DNA from: CAYYIS01 sp964470965
GTDB taxonomy: Bacteria; JAAXHH01; JABIQT01
Reading direction: 5' to 3'
Assembly (NCBI GenBank): GCA_964470965.1
Contig: CAYYIS010000035.1
Location: 1 to 49,350, forward strand
Length of the DNA: 49,350 nt
Shown: piece by piece, positions 1-9,299 of the stretch
Layout of the letters: each line of letters opens with the position of its first letter
How positions within the stretch are numbered: the stretch's first letter is position 1
Made by a program: the position numbers and the translations under genes
Notes under the pieces: generated by a model
Seen by the model: only the letters and a program-made list of their open reading frames with translations
What the model was told of the DNA's origin: nothing
Databases searched by the model: none

Positions 1-1467
1 CAGTTGTTTCCGATTGGGCCACATGTATTCCCGGAACCAGGCCACATGGGAAAGTCCCACCATTGTAAACGTTCGCCAGTTGCGGGCGAACGCGTTAGTG
101 AGTCCCATGCCGGTGAGGGTTGGCCCGGTCATGTTCACGGAACCGACGATGCCGATGGTGAACGCATGGGCATTGATTGGTAGGTCCAGATTAATCAGTC
201 CGGCTTCGGCCAGAACCCGGGCGATGCCCAGATAGAATATGAAAAGCAGCGTCAGGAACAGAACTGCAATCGGGAGCGTAAATCCAATGGCGTGGAGCCA
301 GCAGATCAAGAACAGCCATCCGGCGATGAAGCCGAATACGGCGGTTCGGTAGGAGAATAGCTCGTCTTCGTCGCGCAGGTCGGTAGCCTTACCCAGCGCA
401 TGCTGCCAGACCGTTTTCAGGTGGGCGCGTGCCATCCACAGTCCCCACAGCACGAACATAATCAGCCCACCTGAAAACTGAATGGACACCAGGCCGCCGG
501 GTACAATGGTGGTAGCGGGAGATACCACTCCCAAGCGGTTCAGTATGCCGGTCTGAAGGATGCCTACCAGTTGAAAGATCCAGACACTGAACAGGATCTC
601 AACATTCACGAAAAACGCGAAACAGAGCACGTATGGCACCAGCCTTAGATTGATGGGCGGAAACGCCGGATCCAGGACCATCGCCATGGGCGGATTCGGA
701 ATAGGGATACGTGGGATCACTTCCCAGTATGATATGCAGTTCCAGATCATTATGGCGAACGTGATGATGAAACCGGTGTGGAAGGCCCGATTCCTGTATA
801 ATTTTGGTATGCGTGAAGATCCGTCCTCTGATTCGACCAGTCTGAGGATGACCTCACCCATGGGAAACCGCAACCGCTCGTGTTCCACCCATTGCCGGCG
901 CATGATGACCACCAGGCAGGCGCCCACGAATAGAATCGTTCCCAGGGCGGAGAACCACCAGAACAACGGTGTCACCCAGACACGCCAGGGGATAGCGCCC
1001 CCGGAAGGAAGACCGGCAAAGAAATAAGTGACTTCCTGCCGGTCGTTGGGCAGGACCAGCCAAGCCGGCAGGTATTCGAAAAAACGTTCCGCCCACTGGT
1101 TTTCGGGACTGGCGTAATAGTTGGGGGCGATGATCAAGCTCACTAAGTATCGCACCATGCCCCAGTCCGGTACCATGGCCGCGATCAGGCCCATACAGAA
1201 GACAACAATCAACTCAGAAGTGGAGAGGGCGGAAGCGTGTGATTTCAGGCGCAGCAGCAGATTGGGGATGAGGATGAATAGCAGATACGGGAGGATCAGG
1301 CACAACGGCATCTGGGGAAACGTGATGTAGTTGTAACTGGTCTGCGCCGAGGCGTATTGCCCCCAGAAGCTCACCACCACTGAAAAGGCAAGGCCTATCA
1401 GTGCCGTCCGCAGCGCTATGGGTTGTGGGGAGGTCCTATCCTCCGCATGAACCGCCCCGGTGTTCAA
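1..1467 (-). CDS. DUF6785-like large polytopic membrane protein (3' end cut by window edge)
   Basis: Open frame of 489 codons that runs off the left edge. It has many hydrophobic segments, roughly eight or more visible: near residues 15-33, 45-65 and 75-95, another at the WRVWVTPLFWWF stretch, and several later ones. Between them lies a cytoplasmic-looking WVEHERLRFPMGEV motif, which I associate with the DUF6785/DUF6784 membrane proteins of Planctomycetes and Latescibacteria-type genomes. Function unknown; a transport role is only a guess. The start is TTG at 1467: it overlaps the TGA of the upstream SDR gene in ATTGA and has AAGGTGAG about 6 bases upstream. The only nearby ATG in this strand leads quickly to a stop in another frame. 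Family assignment is from pattern memory. Confidence 0.72.
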   Translation of the reverse strand, partial: MNTGAVHAEDRTSPQPIALRTALIGLAFSVVVSFWGQYASAQTSYNYITFPQMPLCLILPYLLFILIPNLLLRLKSHASALSTSELIVVFCMGLIAAMVPDWGMVRYLVSLIIAPNYYASPENQWAERFFEYLPAWLVLPNDRQEVTYFFAGLPSGGAIPWRVWVTPLFWWFSALGTILFVGACLVVIMRRQWVEHERLRFPMGEVILRLVESEDGSSRIPKLYRNRAFHTGFIITFAIMIWNCISYWEVIPRIPIPNPPMAMVLDPAFPPINLRLVPYVLCFAFFVNVEILFSVWIFQLVGILQTGILNRLGVVSPATTIVPGGLVSIQFSGGLIMFVLWGLWMARAHLKTVWQHALGKATDLRDEDELFSYRTAVFGFIAGWLFLICWLHAIGFTLPIAVLFLTLLFIFYLGIARVLAEAGLINLDLPINAHAFTIGIVGSVNMTGPTLTGMGLTNAFARNWRTFTMVGLSHVAWFREYMWPNRKQL

Positions 1468-2243
1468 TCGGAACTCACCTTCGGCTCCTGCAGCCAGAAT
1501 CCCCCGTCCACACGAAGCGACGCGCCCGTGATGTAATCTGCTGCATCGGAACAGAGGAATGTGGCGGCTTTTCCCAGATCTTCCATCGAGCCCAACCGCC
1601 CCCAGGGCAGTCGTTTACCGCCTTCTTCAATCTGTTCTTCGGTGCTGTATTGGCGCTCACCCGGCGTGTCTGTCCAGCCCGGTTCGATCACGTTAACACG
1701 GATACGATGTTCGAGCAATTCCGTGGCTATAATGGAAGCCATGTGGTTCATGCCGGCCTTGGCAGTGCTGTAGGCCAGGGAACCGGCAAACGGCATGAAC
1801 GACATCACGGAACTGATGAAGAGCATACTACCACCGGTCCCCTGCTTCACCATCTCCCGGGCGCCTGCCTGGGCCGTATGGAATGCGCCCCAGAGAGATA
1901 CATCAAGTGTACGTTTCATCCCATCGATGGACGTTCCCAGAAACGGTTCACGTTTCGAATAATACGCATTACACACGATAATATCGAGCCGCCCGAGAAC
2001 ATCGATCGTTTCTGCGATCATCCGGTCGACCGCCTCCCGGGAGGCCACATCCGCGCCGATCGCAACAGCCTCCTGCCCCATTGCCCGAACATCGTCGGCG
2101 ACCGTTTCCGCCTCGGCTCCATGAGAATGATAATTTACCGCCACCGAAGCCCCGGCCCTCGCCATCTCGAGCGCACATCCCCTGCCGATGCCCCGCGATG
2201 ACCCGGTAATGAGTGCCACCTTTCCGCTGAGATCTACCTGCAT
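1464..2243 (-). CDS. SDR-family NAD(P)-dependent oxidoreductase
   Basis: 259 aa, the usual size for a classical short-chain dehydrogenase/reductase. It shows the cofactor motif TGSSRGIG at residues 13-20, the catalytic Ser at 144/145, the YSTAK active site (Tyr158, Lys162) and a PGW loop at 188-190. The NNAG structural motif is degenerate (CNAY, 91-94). A C-terminal ITGASLRVDGGF stretch is typical of the FabG-like branch. The substrate cannot be told from sequence. Start ATG at 2243 has GGAGGG five bases upstream. Its stop overlaps the TTG start of the DUF6785-like membrane protein, so the two are probably co-translated. Cytoplasmic. Confidence 0.93.
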   Translation of the reverse strand: MQVDLSGKVALITGSSRGIGRGCALEMARAGASVAVNYHSHGAEAETVADDVRAMGQEAVAIGADVASREAVDRMIAETIDVLGRLDIIVCNAYYSKREPFLGTSIDGMKRTLDVSLWGAFHTAQAGAREMVKQGTGGSMLFISSVMSFMPFAGSLAYSTAKAGMNHMASIIATELLEHRIRVNVIEPGWTDTPGERQYSTEEQIEEGGKRLPWGRLGSMEDLGKAATFLCSDAADYITGASLRVDGGFWLQEPKVSSD

Positions 2244-2634
2244 AAGCCCTCCGTGATTGACATATTACAGCCGAGACAACTTCGTTTATTTCAATTATTC
2301 CGCTCTACGGGCCTGCGTGTTAAATACATCATCGCGCCCGCTTTTGCAACCGCAAATAATGAAAAGCGCCTAGGCGCCCGACACCGGAGCCATCCCGCAC
2401 TGAAGTACCCGACTTCCGGTCCACCGGGGCGCACGGCCCTTCAACATAACGGGCCGGTACATTGCCGGTAGGATTTTTTCAACCAGGGCCTGCGGTTACC
2501 TTCTTTGGTCCGGTCGATCGGGGATGTTGCCTCAGGCCTCGGTTCATAGCCGAAATGCGCCAGGATCAGCGGTACATAATACGCGAACATCGAGGCAGTG
2601 TCCTCAGTAATCCGGTCCACCTCAAGAACCGGGT
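2244..2634. other. 391-bp gap between Ldh2-like and SDR genes
   Basis: No recognised gene. The minus strand carries a short open frame described separately (2441-2644). Nearer the SDR start the DNA turns AT-rich, but I found no convincing promoter: TTGCAA and TATTTA with 17-bp spacing on the minus strand is a poor match. No hairpin with a T-run is evident. Confidence 0.4.
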
Positions 2635-2644
2635 TTACCAAGGC
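2441..2644 (-). CDS. Possible small ORF or gene remnant, unknown
   Basis: An open frame continues past the end of the Ldh2-like gene and encodes about 66 residues with a protein-like composition (for example MFAYYVPLILAHFGYEP). A TTG near 2644 overlaps the Ldh2 stop (TTGGTAA), so coupled translation is possible. There is no clear Shine-Dalgarno sequence and I do not recognise the product. It could be a real small protein, the C-terminal remnant of a deleted gene, or chance. Confidence 0.25.
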   Translation of the reverse strand, partial: ALVNPVLEVDRITEDTASMFAYYVPLILAHFGYEPRPEATSPIDRTKEGNRRPWLKKSYRQCTGPLC

Positions 2645-3636
2645 ACATGAACCCCCAGCTCCGCCGCTGCCTTTTCCAGTCCCGTCCGATGTCCTTCCCC
2701 GATCGGAATGCCCTCGCGACGGTATTCCTTCTCCCGTTCCCATTCCGGTCCTCCTGGAAGTTCGGCCTTCTTGAATCCAGGCAATGGACGCAAGTTTGCT
2801 ATAGTGTCTGTTGTTCGGTCAATCTCCTCTTCGAACGCCTCTCCGTCCACAAACACCTCCGGGTCGAGAACCCAGCAGAACGCGCCGTAATAAGCGTTGG
2901 CCCATCTTCGCTCACCTTCACGGTAGCCGGGCAGCATCATGCCGCCGAGTCCTGCTGAGAGGAAATTGGTGGCGGCCCTCAGACCGAAACTCCTAAACAC
3001 CGCTGCAGGCATCTGGGTGAAGATGGATTGGAATCGCGCCGAGGTTACGTCCCATTCATCCATAACGCTGGAGCACATGTCTGCGATTACCGGGTAGCCC
3101 TCTTTTGCAGGAAATCCGAAGCTCAAAGGACAGTTGTCGAGAGGGTGATGCGCCCACGAACTGGTGTTCCGGTCTGAGGGCAAGCGGGCACACAGCCCGG
3201 ATACGCTGAATCCGATCAAACCCTCCTTTACAGCCATCCGGGTGTATTTTCCGGCGCTGCCGAAGTGAGCGTGGTTGCGGCTTACGGCCATGCAGAGCCC
3301 TATGTTTCTTGCCTTTTCGATAGCCAGCTCCGTGGCTTTGTGCGCCGCCAGGTGCCCGAGCCCACCGTCACCGTCTACAAGCACGGAAACTGGTGTTTCT
3401 TTGAGAATGCGGACATCCGGTTTTGGATTCACATACCCGTTTTGATAACCACGGGAATAGCCGGCCAGTGGCTGGCTGCCGTGGCTGAAAACGCCGCGCA
3501 GATCCGTGTCCACCATCAGGTCCCCTATGATACCGGCATCTTGGGCTGGTACACCTAGTTGCCCTAGGATGCCGGTAATCAGGCTATGCAAATCCGAAAC
3601 GGTGACACGAACGAAAGAGGTAGGGGGAGCGTTCAT
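2635..3636 (-). CDS. Ldh2/malate-lactate dehydrogenase family oxidoreductase
   Basis: About 333 aa, matching the family of NAD(P)-dependent malate/L-lactate/ureidoglycolate dehydrogenases with the unusual Ldh2 fold. Supporting features are the LRGVFSHGS segment (usual R-G-x-x-S-H-G), DGDGGLGHLAA, the RNHAHFG stretch (usual RNSxHFG) that carries a catalytic His, and a C-terminal EYRREGIPIGEGHR motif. It would reversibly oxidise a 2-hydroxyacid in the cytoplasm. ATG at 3636 is preferred to the in-frame GTG at 3648 because GGAG lies six bases upstream of the ATG and nothing comparable precedes the GTG. The gene is divergent from the IMP-cyclohydrolase-like gene. Confidence 0.88.
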   Translation of the reverse strand: MNAPPTSFVRVTVSDLHSLITGILGQLGVPAQDAGIIGDLMVDTDLRGVFSHGSQPLAGYSRGYQNGYVNPKPDVRILKETPVSVLVDGDGGLGHLAAHKATELAIEKARNIGLCMAVSRNHAHFGSAGKYTRMAVKEGLIGFSVSGLCARLPSDRNTSSWAHHPLDNCPLSFGFPAKEGYPVIADMCSSVMDEWDVTSARFQSIFTQMPAAVFRSFGLRAATNFLSAGLGGMMLPGYREGERRWANAYYGAFCWVLDPEVFVDGEAFEEEIDRTTDTIANLRPLPGFKKAELPGGPEWEREKEYRREGIPIGEGHRTGLEKAAAELGVHVPW

Positions 3637-3771
3637 GGAGGACTCCACGTTATGGGTTCATTGATCCATTGGAGAGACACCTTGCACAATCCGAGGGAAT
3701 GTATGAAAACAGCTTGATAAAATCCATAAAATAAGTAAGGATCAATGACCTTTACGGTTCGCCGAATAGCG

Positions 3772-3800
3772 TTGACACCATAAGGTACGGAGTCTATATT
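3772..3800 (+). promoter_or_regulatory. Sigma70-type promoter for the IMP-cyclohydrolase-like gene
   Basis: TTGACA at 3772-3777, a 17-bp spacer and TATATT at 3795-3800, an excellent match. Transcription would start near 3807. The -10 box overlaps the upstream in-frame TTG at 3799, which rules that codon out as the start on this transcript. Confidence 0.7.
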
Positions 3801-3861
3801 GGCTGAGTCGTTGGGAGTGTTTGATATTTTATTGGATTTTATCGAAAATGAGGCAGGTTAC

Positions 3862-4587
3862 ATGGTGTTGATGGAAGAGAATTTCCGACGGCACATCGTC
3901 AACAACCCGTATCCCGGTAGAGGGCTTGTTGTCGGACGTTCATCCAATGACCGCACCTGGCTGCTGATTTACTGGATCATGGGGCGTAGCGAGCACAGTC
4001 GGAATCGCCGGTTCGTGGCAGAGAACGATGTGCTCAGGACAGAAGCGGTAGACCCCGGTCTCGTGGAGGACCCAAGCCTGATAATCTATGAGCCCATGGT
4101 CGAGCGCTGTGGCATTTACGTCGTTACCAACGGAGATCAGACCGCCACAATTTCGGAATTCCTGAAACAAAGTAAAACGTTCGATGAGGCACTGGCCACC
4201 AGGGAACGAGAACCCGACCCGCCCAATTATACACCGCGCATCAGCGGGATGCTGGATCTGAGGCGTGATCTTCCCGAGATCACGCTCAATATCCTGAAAG
4301 CCAATATATTCGACCCTGAACACACGGATGGAACCACGTTTCGTCCAACCCCGCCGCCCCCCGGCGCCGGGGTCTGCCTGACCACGTACATGGGTGACGG
4401 CCAGCCCCTGCCCTCCTACAGGGGCGATCCGCTGCCGCTGCCCTGTGAAGGAGCGCCGGAAGATGTCTTGTCATCCTACTGGAATGCGTTGGATCCGGAC
4501 AATCGGGTTTCTCTTGCCGTAAAACAGATCGATCCGCTCACCCAGACCAGTGCACTGCTCATCAAGAACAAACACGGTGACGCCTGA
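3862..4587 (+). CDS. IMP cyclohydrolase-like (PurO-family domain) protein
   Basis: About 241 aa. The N-terminal YPGRGLVVGRS and IYWIMGRSEHSRNRRF stretches, followed by the GIYVVTNGDQTATI core, resemble the IMP_cyclohyd domain (Pfam PF07826, archaeal PurO type). Proteins of that fold close the IMP ring in purine synthesis, but bacterial homologues outside pur operons are of unproven function. The frame is open from a TTG at 3799, yet a near-perfect promoter covers that codon, so I place the start at ATG 3862 (AGGCAGG four bases upstream); ATG 3871 is an alternative. No pur genes are nearby. The next gene follows after 17 bases. Confidence 0.72.
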   Translation: MVLMEENFRRHIVNNPYPGRGLVVGRSSNDRTWLLIYWIMGRSEHSRNRRFVAENDVLRTEAVDPGLVEDPSLIIYEPMVERCGIYVVTNGDQTATISEFLKQSKTFDEALATREREPDPPNYTPRISGMLDLRRDLPEITLNILKANIFDPEHTDGTTFRPTPPPPGAGVCLTTYMGDGQPLPSYRGDPLPLPCEGAPEDVLSSYWNALDPDNRVSLAVKQIDPLTQTSALLIKNKHGDA

Positions 4588-4604
4588 TCCACCACAACTA
4601 TATC

Positions 4605-7600
4605 ATGAAACATTACATAAACAACTTGATTGCAATAATTTGCCATTCTTCAATGTCCCTGATTCTTCTGCTGTGCATCCTTCTTTCCTGCACTGCCACA
4701 CCCCCTGACCGGGCTACCTGGGTAGAGGCCATATCGCACAAAAACCTCGGTCTCGCCTACATGTACCGCAACGATTACGACAGTGCAGTCGAGGCATTTG
4801 AAACGGTCGCCCGTCTGATTCCTGAGGATCCACTGGGAAACGCCAACCTGGCCGCGGCGCACCTGAAACGCCAAGACCCTGAGGTTGCACGGACCGCTGT
4901 AGACAGGGCGTTGCACCTGGACGCAGCCGATCCTGTAGTGCGGGCCATCGAGGCGGACGTCTATGAGGCGGAAGGAGAGGTCGATCGGGCGATGGCGGTC
5001 CTCGAAGAGGTGTTGGAGATGTATCCTGGCGAGATTGCCGTCAGGTACAAGTATCTCAAGCTGTTACAGAGAGTACGTAGAACGGATCCGCCCGTCACGG
5101 AAACAGTAACTCAGCTATCACGGATCATAGAAACATCTCCGGACAACCTCGCGGTCCTCGCAGAGCTTGGTGAAGCCCAAATACGCCTGGGGCAATCGAA
5201 AGAGGCACTCGATACCTACAACGCTGTCGATACGCTGCTGATCGTTCCTGAAGAAAACATCCGGGCGTACCTCGCGACCACTCTGTCTGCGCTCAAAGCT
5301 GAAGATGAACAGGCCGCACGACGTAATGCCGGTATCCTTGGTAACCTGCTCAAGGTGGATCCCACCTACCGCCAGTCACGCGACGCCCTAGGGGACCCTT
5401 CCCAGCAGCATCCGCCCCTTTCAAGGTTTAAAACCGCACCGGTCGACCTCGCTCACACTGTGGCGGAATCGTTGATTGAAATGAGATATTCAGAGGTGAC
5501 GGAAGAGGCGTTTCCTGAGCAACCGGTGATTCATATGGGTGACGTACGAGACCTTATTCTTGTTGATTTTAATCTGGATGGCCGGTTAGACATCGCGTGG
5601 GTAGATGCCGCTGGAATTCATCTACACGCGAATGAAACATCTGGAATGGTGGATGTGACCCGTGCGGTCGGTCTGGCTTCCATCAGCCGAGTCCGTCGCT
5701 GTGCGTTTGCAGATATAGACAACGATGGGGACCCGGATCTCTATCTCAACCGGACCGGTCGGGATGCCTTGTACCGAAACGACGATGGCGTTTTTTCAGC
5801 GATTCGTAACTCATCGTTTTCTGACCGTCCCGACGGTATTCCCGTCGATGCACAATTTTCAGATATCGATCACGACGGCGATCTGGATCTCCTGCTGGCC
5901 GAAGGCGCTGACTTCCGATTTTATCGAAATGTGAACGACGGAGTGTTTGAAGAGGCAACGGAATCTACCGGTATCTCGGTCAAATCCCACGCGGACAGCA
6001 TCAGAACGACAGCGCCCCGTCCGAGTAAACAGGAACAGTCGGACGTGGTTGCCAATTATCACGGCGGCAATCCCATACAAGGCGAGTTCACCGATATTCT
6101 GAGCGTGGAGTCAATCGAAGACATGCTCAATTTCGGTCAACGCATGGCCATTGCAGACTTTGATCTCGACGGTGCCCTTGACGTGTTCCTTGTTATCTCG
6201 GAAAGTTCGATCCGGTTGTTCAGGAACGTCCGGCAGGGTCGATTTATCGACTGGACGGACCGGATGGGCATTCAGGATATGCACGGGATTCAGCAGGTGC
6301 TACCGGGGGACTTCAATAACGACGGTGCCCCGGATTTGTTGTTGCTCGGACAAACTCCGACACTCCTGTTTAACCAGCAGGGAAGCTTCTTTGACCGTCG
6401 GAACACACCCATGACCTTATCGGATGCGCTCAGTTCAATCGTGGTATCGGACGGTGCGGTCCTCGATTTTGACAACGACGGTTTTACAGATCTTGTTGTT
6501 TCTGGTACTGGCGGCATCGAGCGGTCAGGACTGTGGCTGATACGTAATCTTGGAGAAAGCCGGTTTGGGAACGCCACAGCATTGATGCCGCAAATAGCGT
6601 CAAGCGGTATACTGGATACGGGTGACCTGGACGGGGACGGGGATATTGATCTGGCCTGGATCGACTCTCATATGAGAGTGCTGCGTAACGACGGCGGCAA
6701 TATGAACCGATGGCTCCTTGTAGAGCTCAACGCTGCGTTACGGGGCAGCGGTAAGAACAACTTCTACGGAGTCGGTGCTACCATAGAACTTAATACGGAA
6801 ACACACTATCAGAGCCGCCTCGTTACCACCCCGGTAACCCACCTGGGTCTTGGCAGCTATGACCAGGCGGATGTAATGCGTGTGATCTGGCCCAACGGGG
6901 TTCCTCAGAACCGGATCACCCCGGAAACCAGCACACGTATCGTGGAGGAACAGCGGCTCAAGGGCTCCTGTCCGTCCCTTTACACCTGGGACGGTGAGAA
7001 GTATGTATTCGTTACCCATTTGATGACGAGGAGCGCCATCGGTGCATTAACCGAGACCGGTGTTCCGGCCTATCCCGATGCGGCGGCTGATTACGTAAAA
7101 ATCCGTGGCGACCAACTCAGGGCCGTAGACGGGAAATTCACAATTAACGTTGTAGAAGAGTTGTGGGATGCCGTATACATGGATACGGCGCAGCTTCTTG
7201 TTGTAGACCATCCAGAGAGTACGGAAATATTCGTTAACGAAATCTATGTTCCACCTCCCTATCCCTCGTTCGAACTGTTGACGGCCACGAACAGCCTGTT
7301 ACCCCGGTCAGCCACCGATCACCGCGGGCGTGACGTATTGCCTCATCTCACGGCGCGAGATTCCCTGTATGCAGGCGACTATTCACAGGGTACATACCAG
7401 GGCAATGCGGAAACACACGCCATCACCCTCGATCTGGGTGACCTCTCGTCCACATCGGATATAATGTTGTACCTCTGCGGCTGGATAATGCCGCTCGAAC
7501 CAAGTTCAAACCTGGCGTTGTCCCAGATACCTGATACGAAGGTCATTCCGCCGTATCTCGAAGTGCCGGATAAAAACGGTATCTGGCAGACGGTTATCGG

Positions 7601-8291
7601 CTATACCGGGTTCCCATCCGGCGAACACAAGACCATCGGTATTGACCTGACCGGTAAATTCCTGACGGACGACTATCGGGTCCGTATCACTACCAACCTC
7701 GAATTGTACTGGAGCGAGGCGTTCTTTACGGTGGACGAACCGGCCGATATGCCGCAGACCATCACCCGCCTAACACCGGATCGGGCGGATTTGCACTACC
7801 GTGGCTATTCCCGGGAATACCGAGTGACATCGAACGGCCCGTTTCTGCGTGATTACAGTGTTGTCAGCACCGCACCACAGTGGCTGCCGTTTGAGGGGTA
7901 CCGTACCCGATACGGTGATGTAACCTCCCTGTTCCAGTCTACGGACAACCGGTATGTCATCTTCAGCTCCGGCGAAGAAGTCACCCTGACCTTCGATGCC
8001 TCCGCACTTCCTGATCTGCCCGAAGGGTGGGCCAGGGACTACGTCCTACACACCGACGGATGGCTCAAAGAAGGCGATCTTAACACCGCCACCGCAGCAA
8101 CCATCGCACCGCTCCCGTTCCACGGGATGTCCGATTATCCCTATGGCGCTGATGAACATTACCCCGTCTCCCCGGACATCCGTGATTACCAAAAGGCCTA
8201 CAACACCCGATGGGTATCCCAGGCCGCGTTCCGCCGGGAGATCCAAATATACGGCGACGGCCTCGCTGGTTTGGGGAACGGTAAAAAATAG
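4605..8291 (+). CDS. TPR / FG-GAP / ASPIC-UnbV repeat lipoprotein, CRTAC1-like
   Basis: 1228 aa. A hydrophobic signal ends in the lipobox ILLSC (Cys29), so this is probably an outer-membrane or periplasmic lipoprotein. TPR-like helical repeats span about residues 40-270. Seven Asp-rich calcium-binding FG-GAP/VCBS motifs of the DxDxDGxxD type follow between about 320 and 700. An ASPIC/UnbV-like segment (MNRWLLVEL, GVGATIEL, HLGLGSYDQADVMRVIWPNG) lies near 700-780. The remaining 450 residues form a further, less defined region ending in LPFHGMSDYPYG. Such proteins are thought to act in surface binding or assembly; none has a defined enzyme activity that I know of. No clear Shine-Dalgarno precedes the ATG; Met17 is an alternative start that keeps the lipobox. 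Confidence 0.87.
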   Translation: MKHYINNLIAIICHSSMSLILLLCILLSCTATPPDRATWVEAISHKNLGLAYMYRNDYDSAVEAFETVARLIPEDPLGNANLAAAHLKRQDPEVARTAVDRALHLDAADPVVRAIEADVYEAEGEVDRAMAVLEEVLEMYPGEIAVRYKYLKLLQRVRRTDPPVTETVTQLSRIIETSPDNLAVLAELGEAQIRLGQSKEALDTYNAVDTLLIVPEENIRAYLATTLSALKAEDEQAARRNAGILGNLLKVDPTYRQSRDALGDPSQQHPPLSRFKTAPVDLAHTVAESLIEMRYSEVTEEAFPEQPVIHMGDVRDLILVDFNLDGRLDIAWVDAAGIHLHANETSGMVDVTRAVGLASISRVRRCAFADIDNDGDPDLYLNRTGRDALYRNDDGVFSAIRNSSFSDRPDGIPVDAQFSDIDHDGDLDLLLAEGADFRFYRNVNDGVFEEATESTGISVKSHADSIRTTAPRPSKQEQSDVVANYHGGNPIQGEFTDILSVESIEDMLNFGQRMAIADFDLDGALDVFLVISESSIRLFRNVRQGRFIDWTDRMGIQDMHGIQQVLPGDFNNDGAPDLLLLGQTPTLLFNQQGSFFDRRNTPMTLSDALSSIVVSDGAVLDFDNDGFTDLVVSGTGGIERSGLWLIRNLGESRFGNATALMPQIASSGILDTGDLDGDGDIDLAWIDSHMRVLRNDGGNMNRWLLVELNAALRGSGKNNFYGVGATIELNTETHYQSRLVTTPVTHLGLGSYDQADVMRVIWPNGVPQNRITPETSTRIVEEQRLKGSCPSLYTWDGEKYVFVTHLMTRSAIGALTETGVPAYPDAAADYVKIRGDQLRAVDGKFTINVVEELWDAVYMDTAQLLVVDHPESTEIFVNEIYVPPPYPSFELLTATNSLLPRSATDHRGRDVLPHLTARDSLYAGDYSQGTYQGNAETHAITLDLGDLSSTSDIMLYLCGWIMPLEPSSNLALSQIPDTKVIPPYLEVPDKNGIWQTVIGYTGFPSGEHKTIGIDLTGKFLTDDYRVRITTNLELYWSEAFFTVDEPADMPQTITRLTPDRADLHYRGYSREYRVTSNGPFLRDYSVVSTAPQWLPFEGYRTRYGDVTSLFQSTDNRYVIFSSGEEVTLTFDASALPDLPEGWARDYVLHTDGWLKEGDLNTATAATIAPLPFHGMSDYPYGADEHYPVSPDIRDYQKAYNTRWVSQAAFRREIQIYGDGLAGLGNGKK

Positions 8292-8441
8292 CCGGGATTA
8301 ATCGGCCGGTGCCATTTTGGACTTTTATTCCTAGACTACTGCGCCAGAGGGCCCCTATGCCATAGAGGCCTGCCACGGCGTGTTCGTCCCATTATTTTGT
8401 CGAGCGTATCCAACACCACCTTACCGGAAGGGCCTCCCTTG

Positions 8442-9299
8442 ATGCAATTGACAGAAAACGACCTCGCGATTTATCGCGAGCGCGGCAACTGGATCAGTCC
8501 GGTGCTCTACTCCGATGAAGAGATCGCCGAACTGCGTAAAGCAGTTAAGGATGTGTGTTCGGGGCGCAGGGAACCCGGTTGCCGGTATTGGCTCGGTAGC
8601 GGACCGGAAGATCTGGATCCACACAATCCTCGTGTTATCCAGGTCAACAACGCCTGGTGGGTCAACAGGCGTATGCGCGAGGCGGTGCTCGACCCCCGGC
8701 TGGGGTTCATAGGGGCACAATTAACGAATACCGATGAGGTACGGCTCTGGCACGATCAGGTTATCTACAAACCCGGTGTCGGTCCCGACGGTCGCGATGA
8801 AAAGGCTGGAAACGTCGGGTGGCACCAGGATTACGCTCATTGGCAATGCGCCAGCACCCACAACTTTGTTACCGCCTGGGTGGCTCTGCAGGACACGGGG
8901 CCGGAGAATGGCGGTATGCGGACCATTGTAGGCTCACACCAGTGGGGCCTGAGTGAAAGCGCCAACACCTTCGGAGAAAAAAACCTGGAAGAACTGGCGG
9001 ATCGGTTCCGCCGTGAGGACCAGTCCTGGGCCGACGAGCCCTGCATCCTGAAAGCGGGTCAGGTCAGTTTTCACCATGCGTTCACGTTCCACGGTTCGGG
9101 ACCGAATCTGACAAACGAGCCGCGCCTCTGCTTCATCGTGCACATGATGCCGGCGGACTGTGCCGTCAATGAAGCGGGGCGTTATCACCAGAACCTCGAT
9201 CTGCTCGGTCCCGACAAGCGCACCGGCGACCTGTTCGCCGGCCCCTGCTTTCCCCGGATCTGGGCCAAGGGTATGAAAGCGGGACGCACGATACGATAA
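8442..9299 (+). CDS. Phytanoyl-CoA dioxygenase (PhyH) family protein
   Basis: 285 aa, a cytoplasmic Fe(II)/2-oxoglutarate oxygenase of the PhyH family. The metal triad is visible: His128 and Asp130 in GWHQDY, and a distal His217 in HHAFTFHGSGPN, with Arg228 likely to bind 2-oxoglutarate. GPENGGMRTIVGSHQWG is the usual family loop. The substrate is unknown; family members hydroxylate lipids, small acids and natural products. ATG 8442 (GGAAGGG upstream) is chosen over the in-frame TTG at 8397. The stop overlaps the ATG of the next gene (TAATG). Confidence 0.9.
   Translation: MQLTENDLAIYRERGNWISPVLYSDEEIAELRKAVKDVCSGRREPGCRYWLGSGPEDLDPHNPRVIQVNNAWWVNRRMREAVLDPRLGFIGAQLTNTDEVRLWHDQVIYKPGVGPDGRDEKAGNVGWHQDYAHWQCASTHNFVTAWVALQDTGPENGGMRTIVGSHQWGLSESANTFGEKNLEELADRFRREDQSWADEPCILKAGQVSFHHAFTFHGSGPNLTNEPRLCFIVHMMPADCAVNEAGRYHQNLDLLGPDKRTGDLFAGPCFPRIWAKGMKAGRTIR

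Noticed and set aside
1401..2201. 266-aa plus-strand frame across the SDR gene
   Set aside because: Antisense of a clear SDR coding region with all family motifs on the minus strand.
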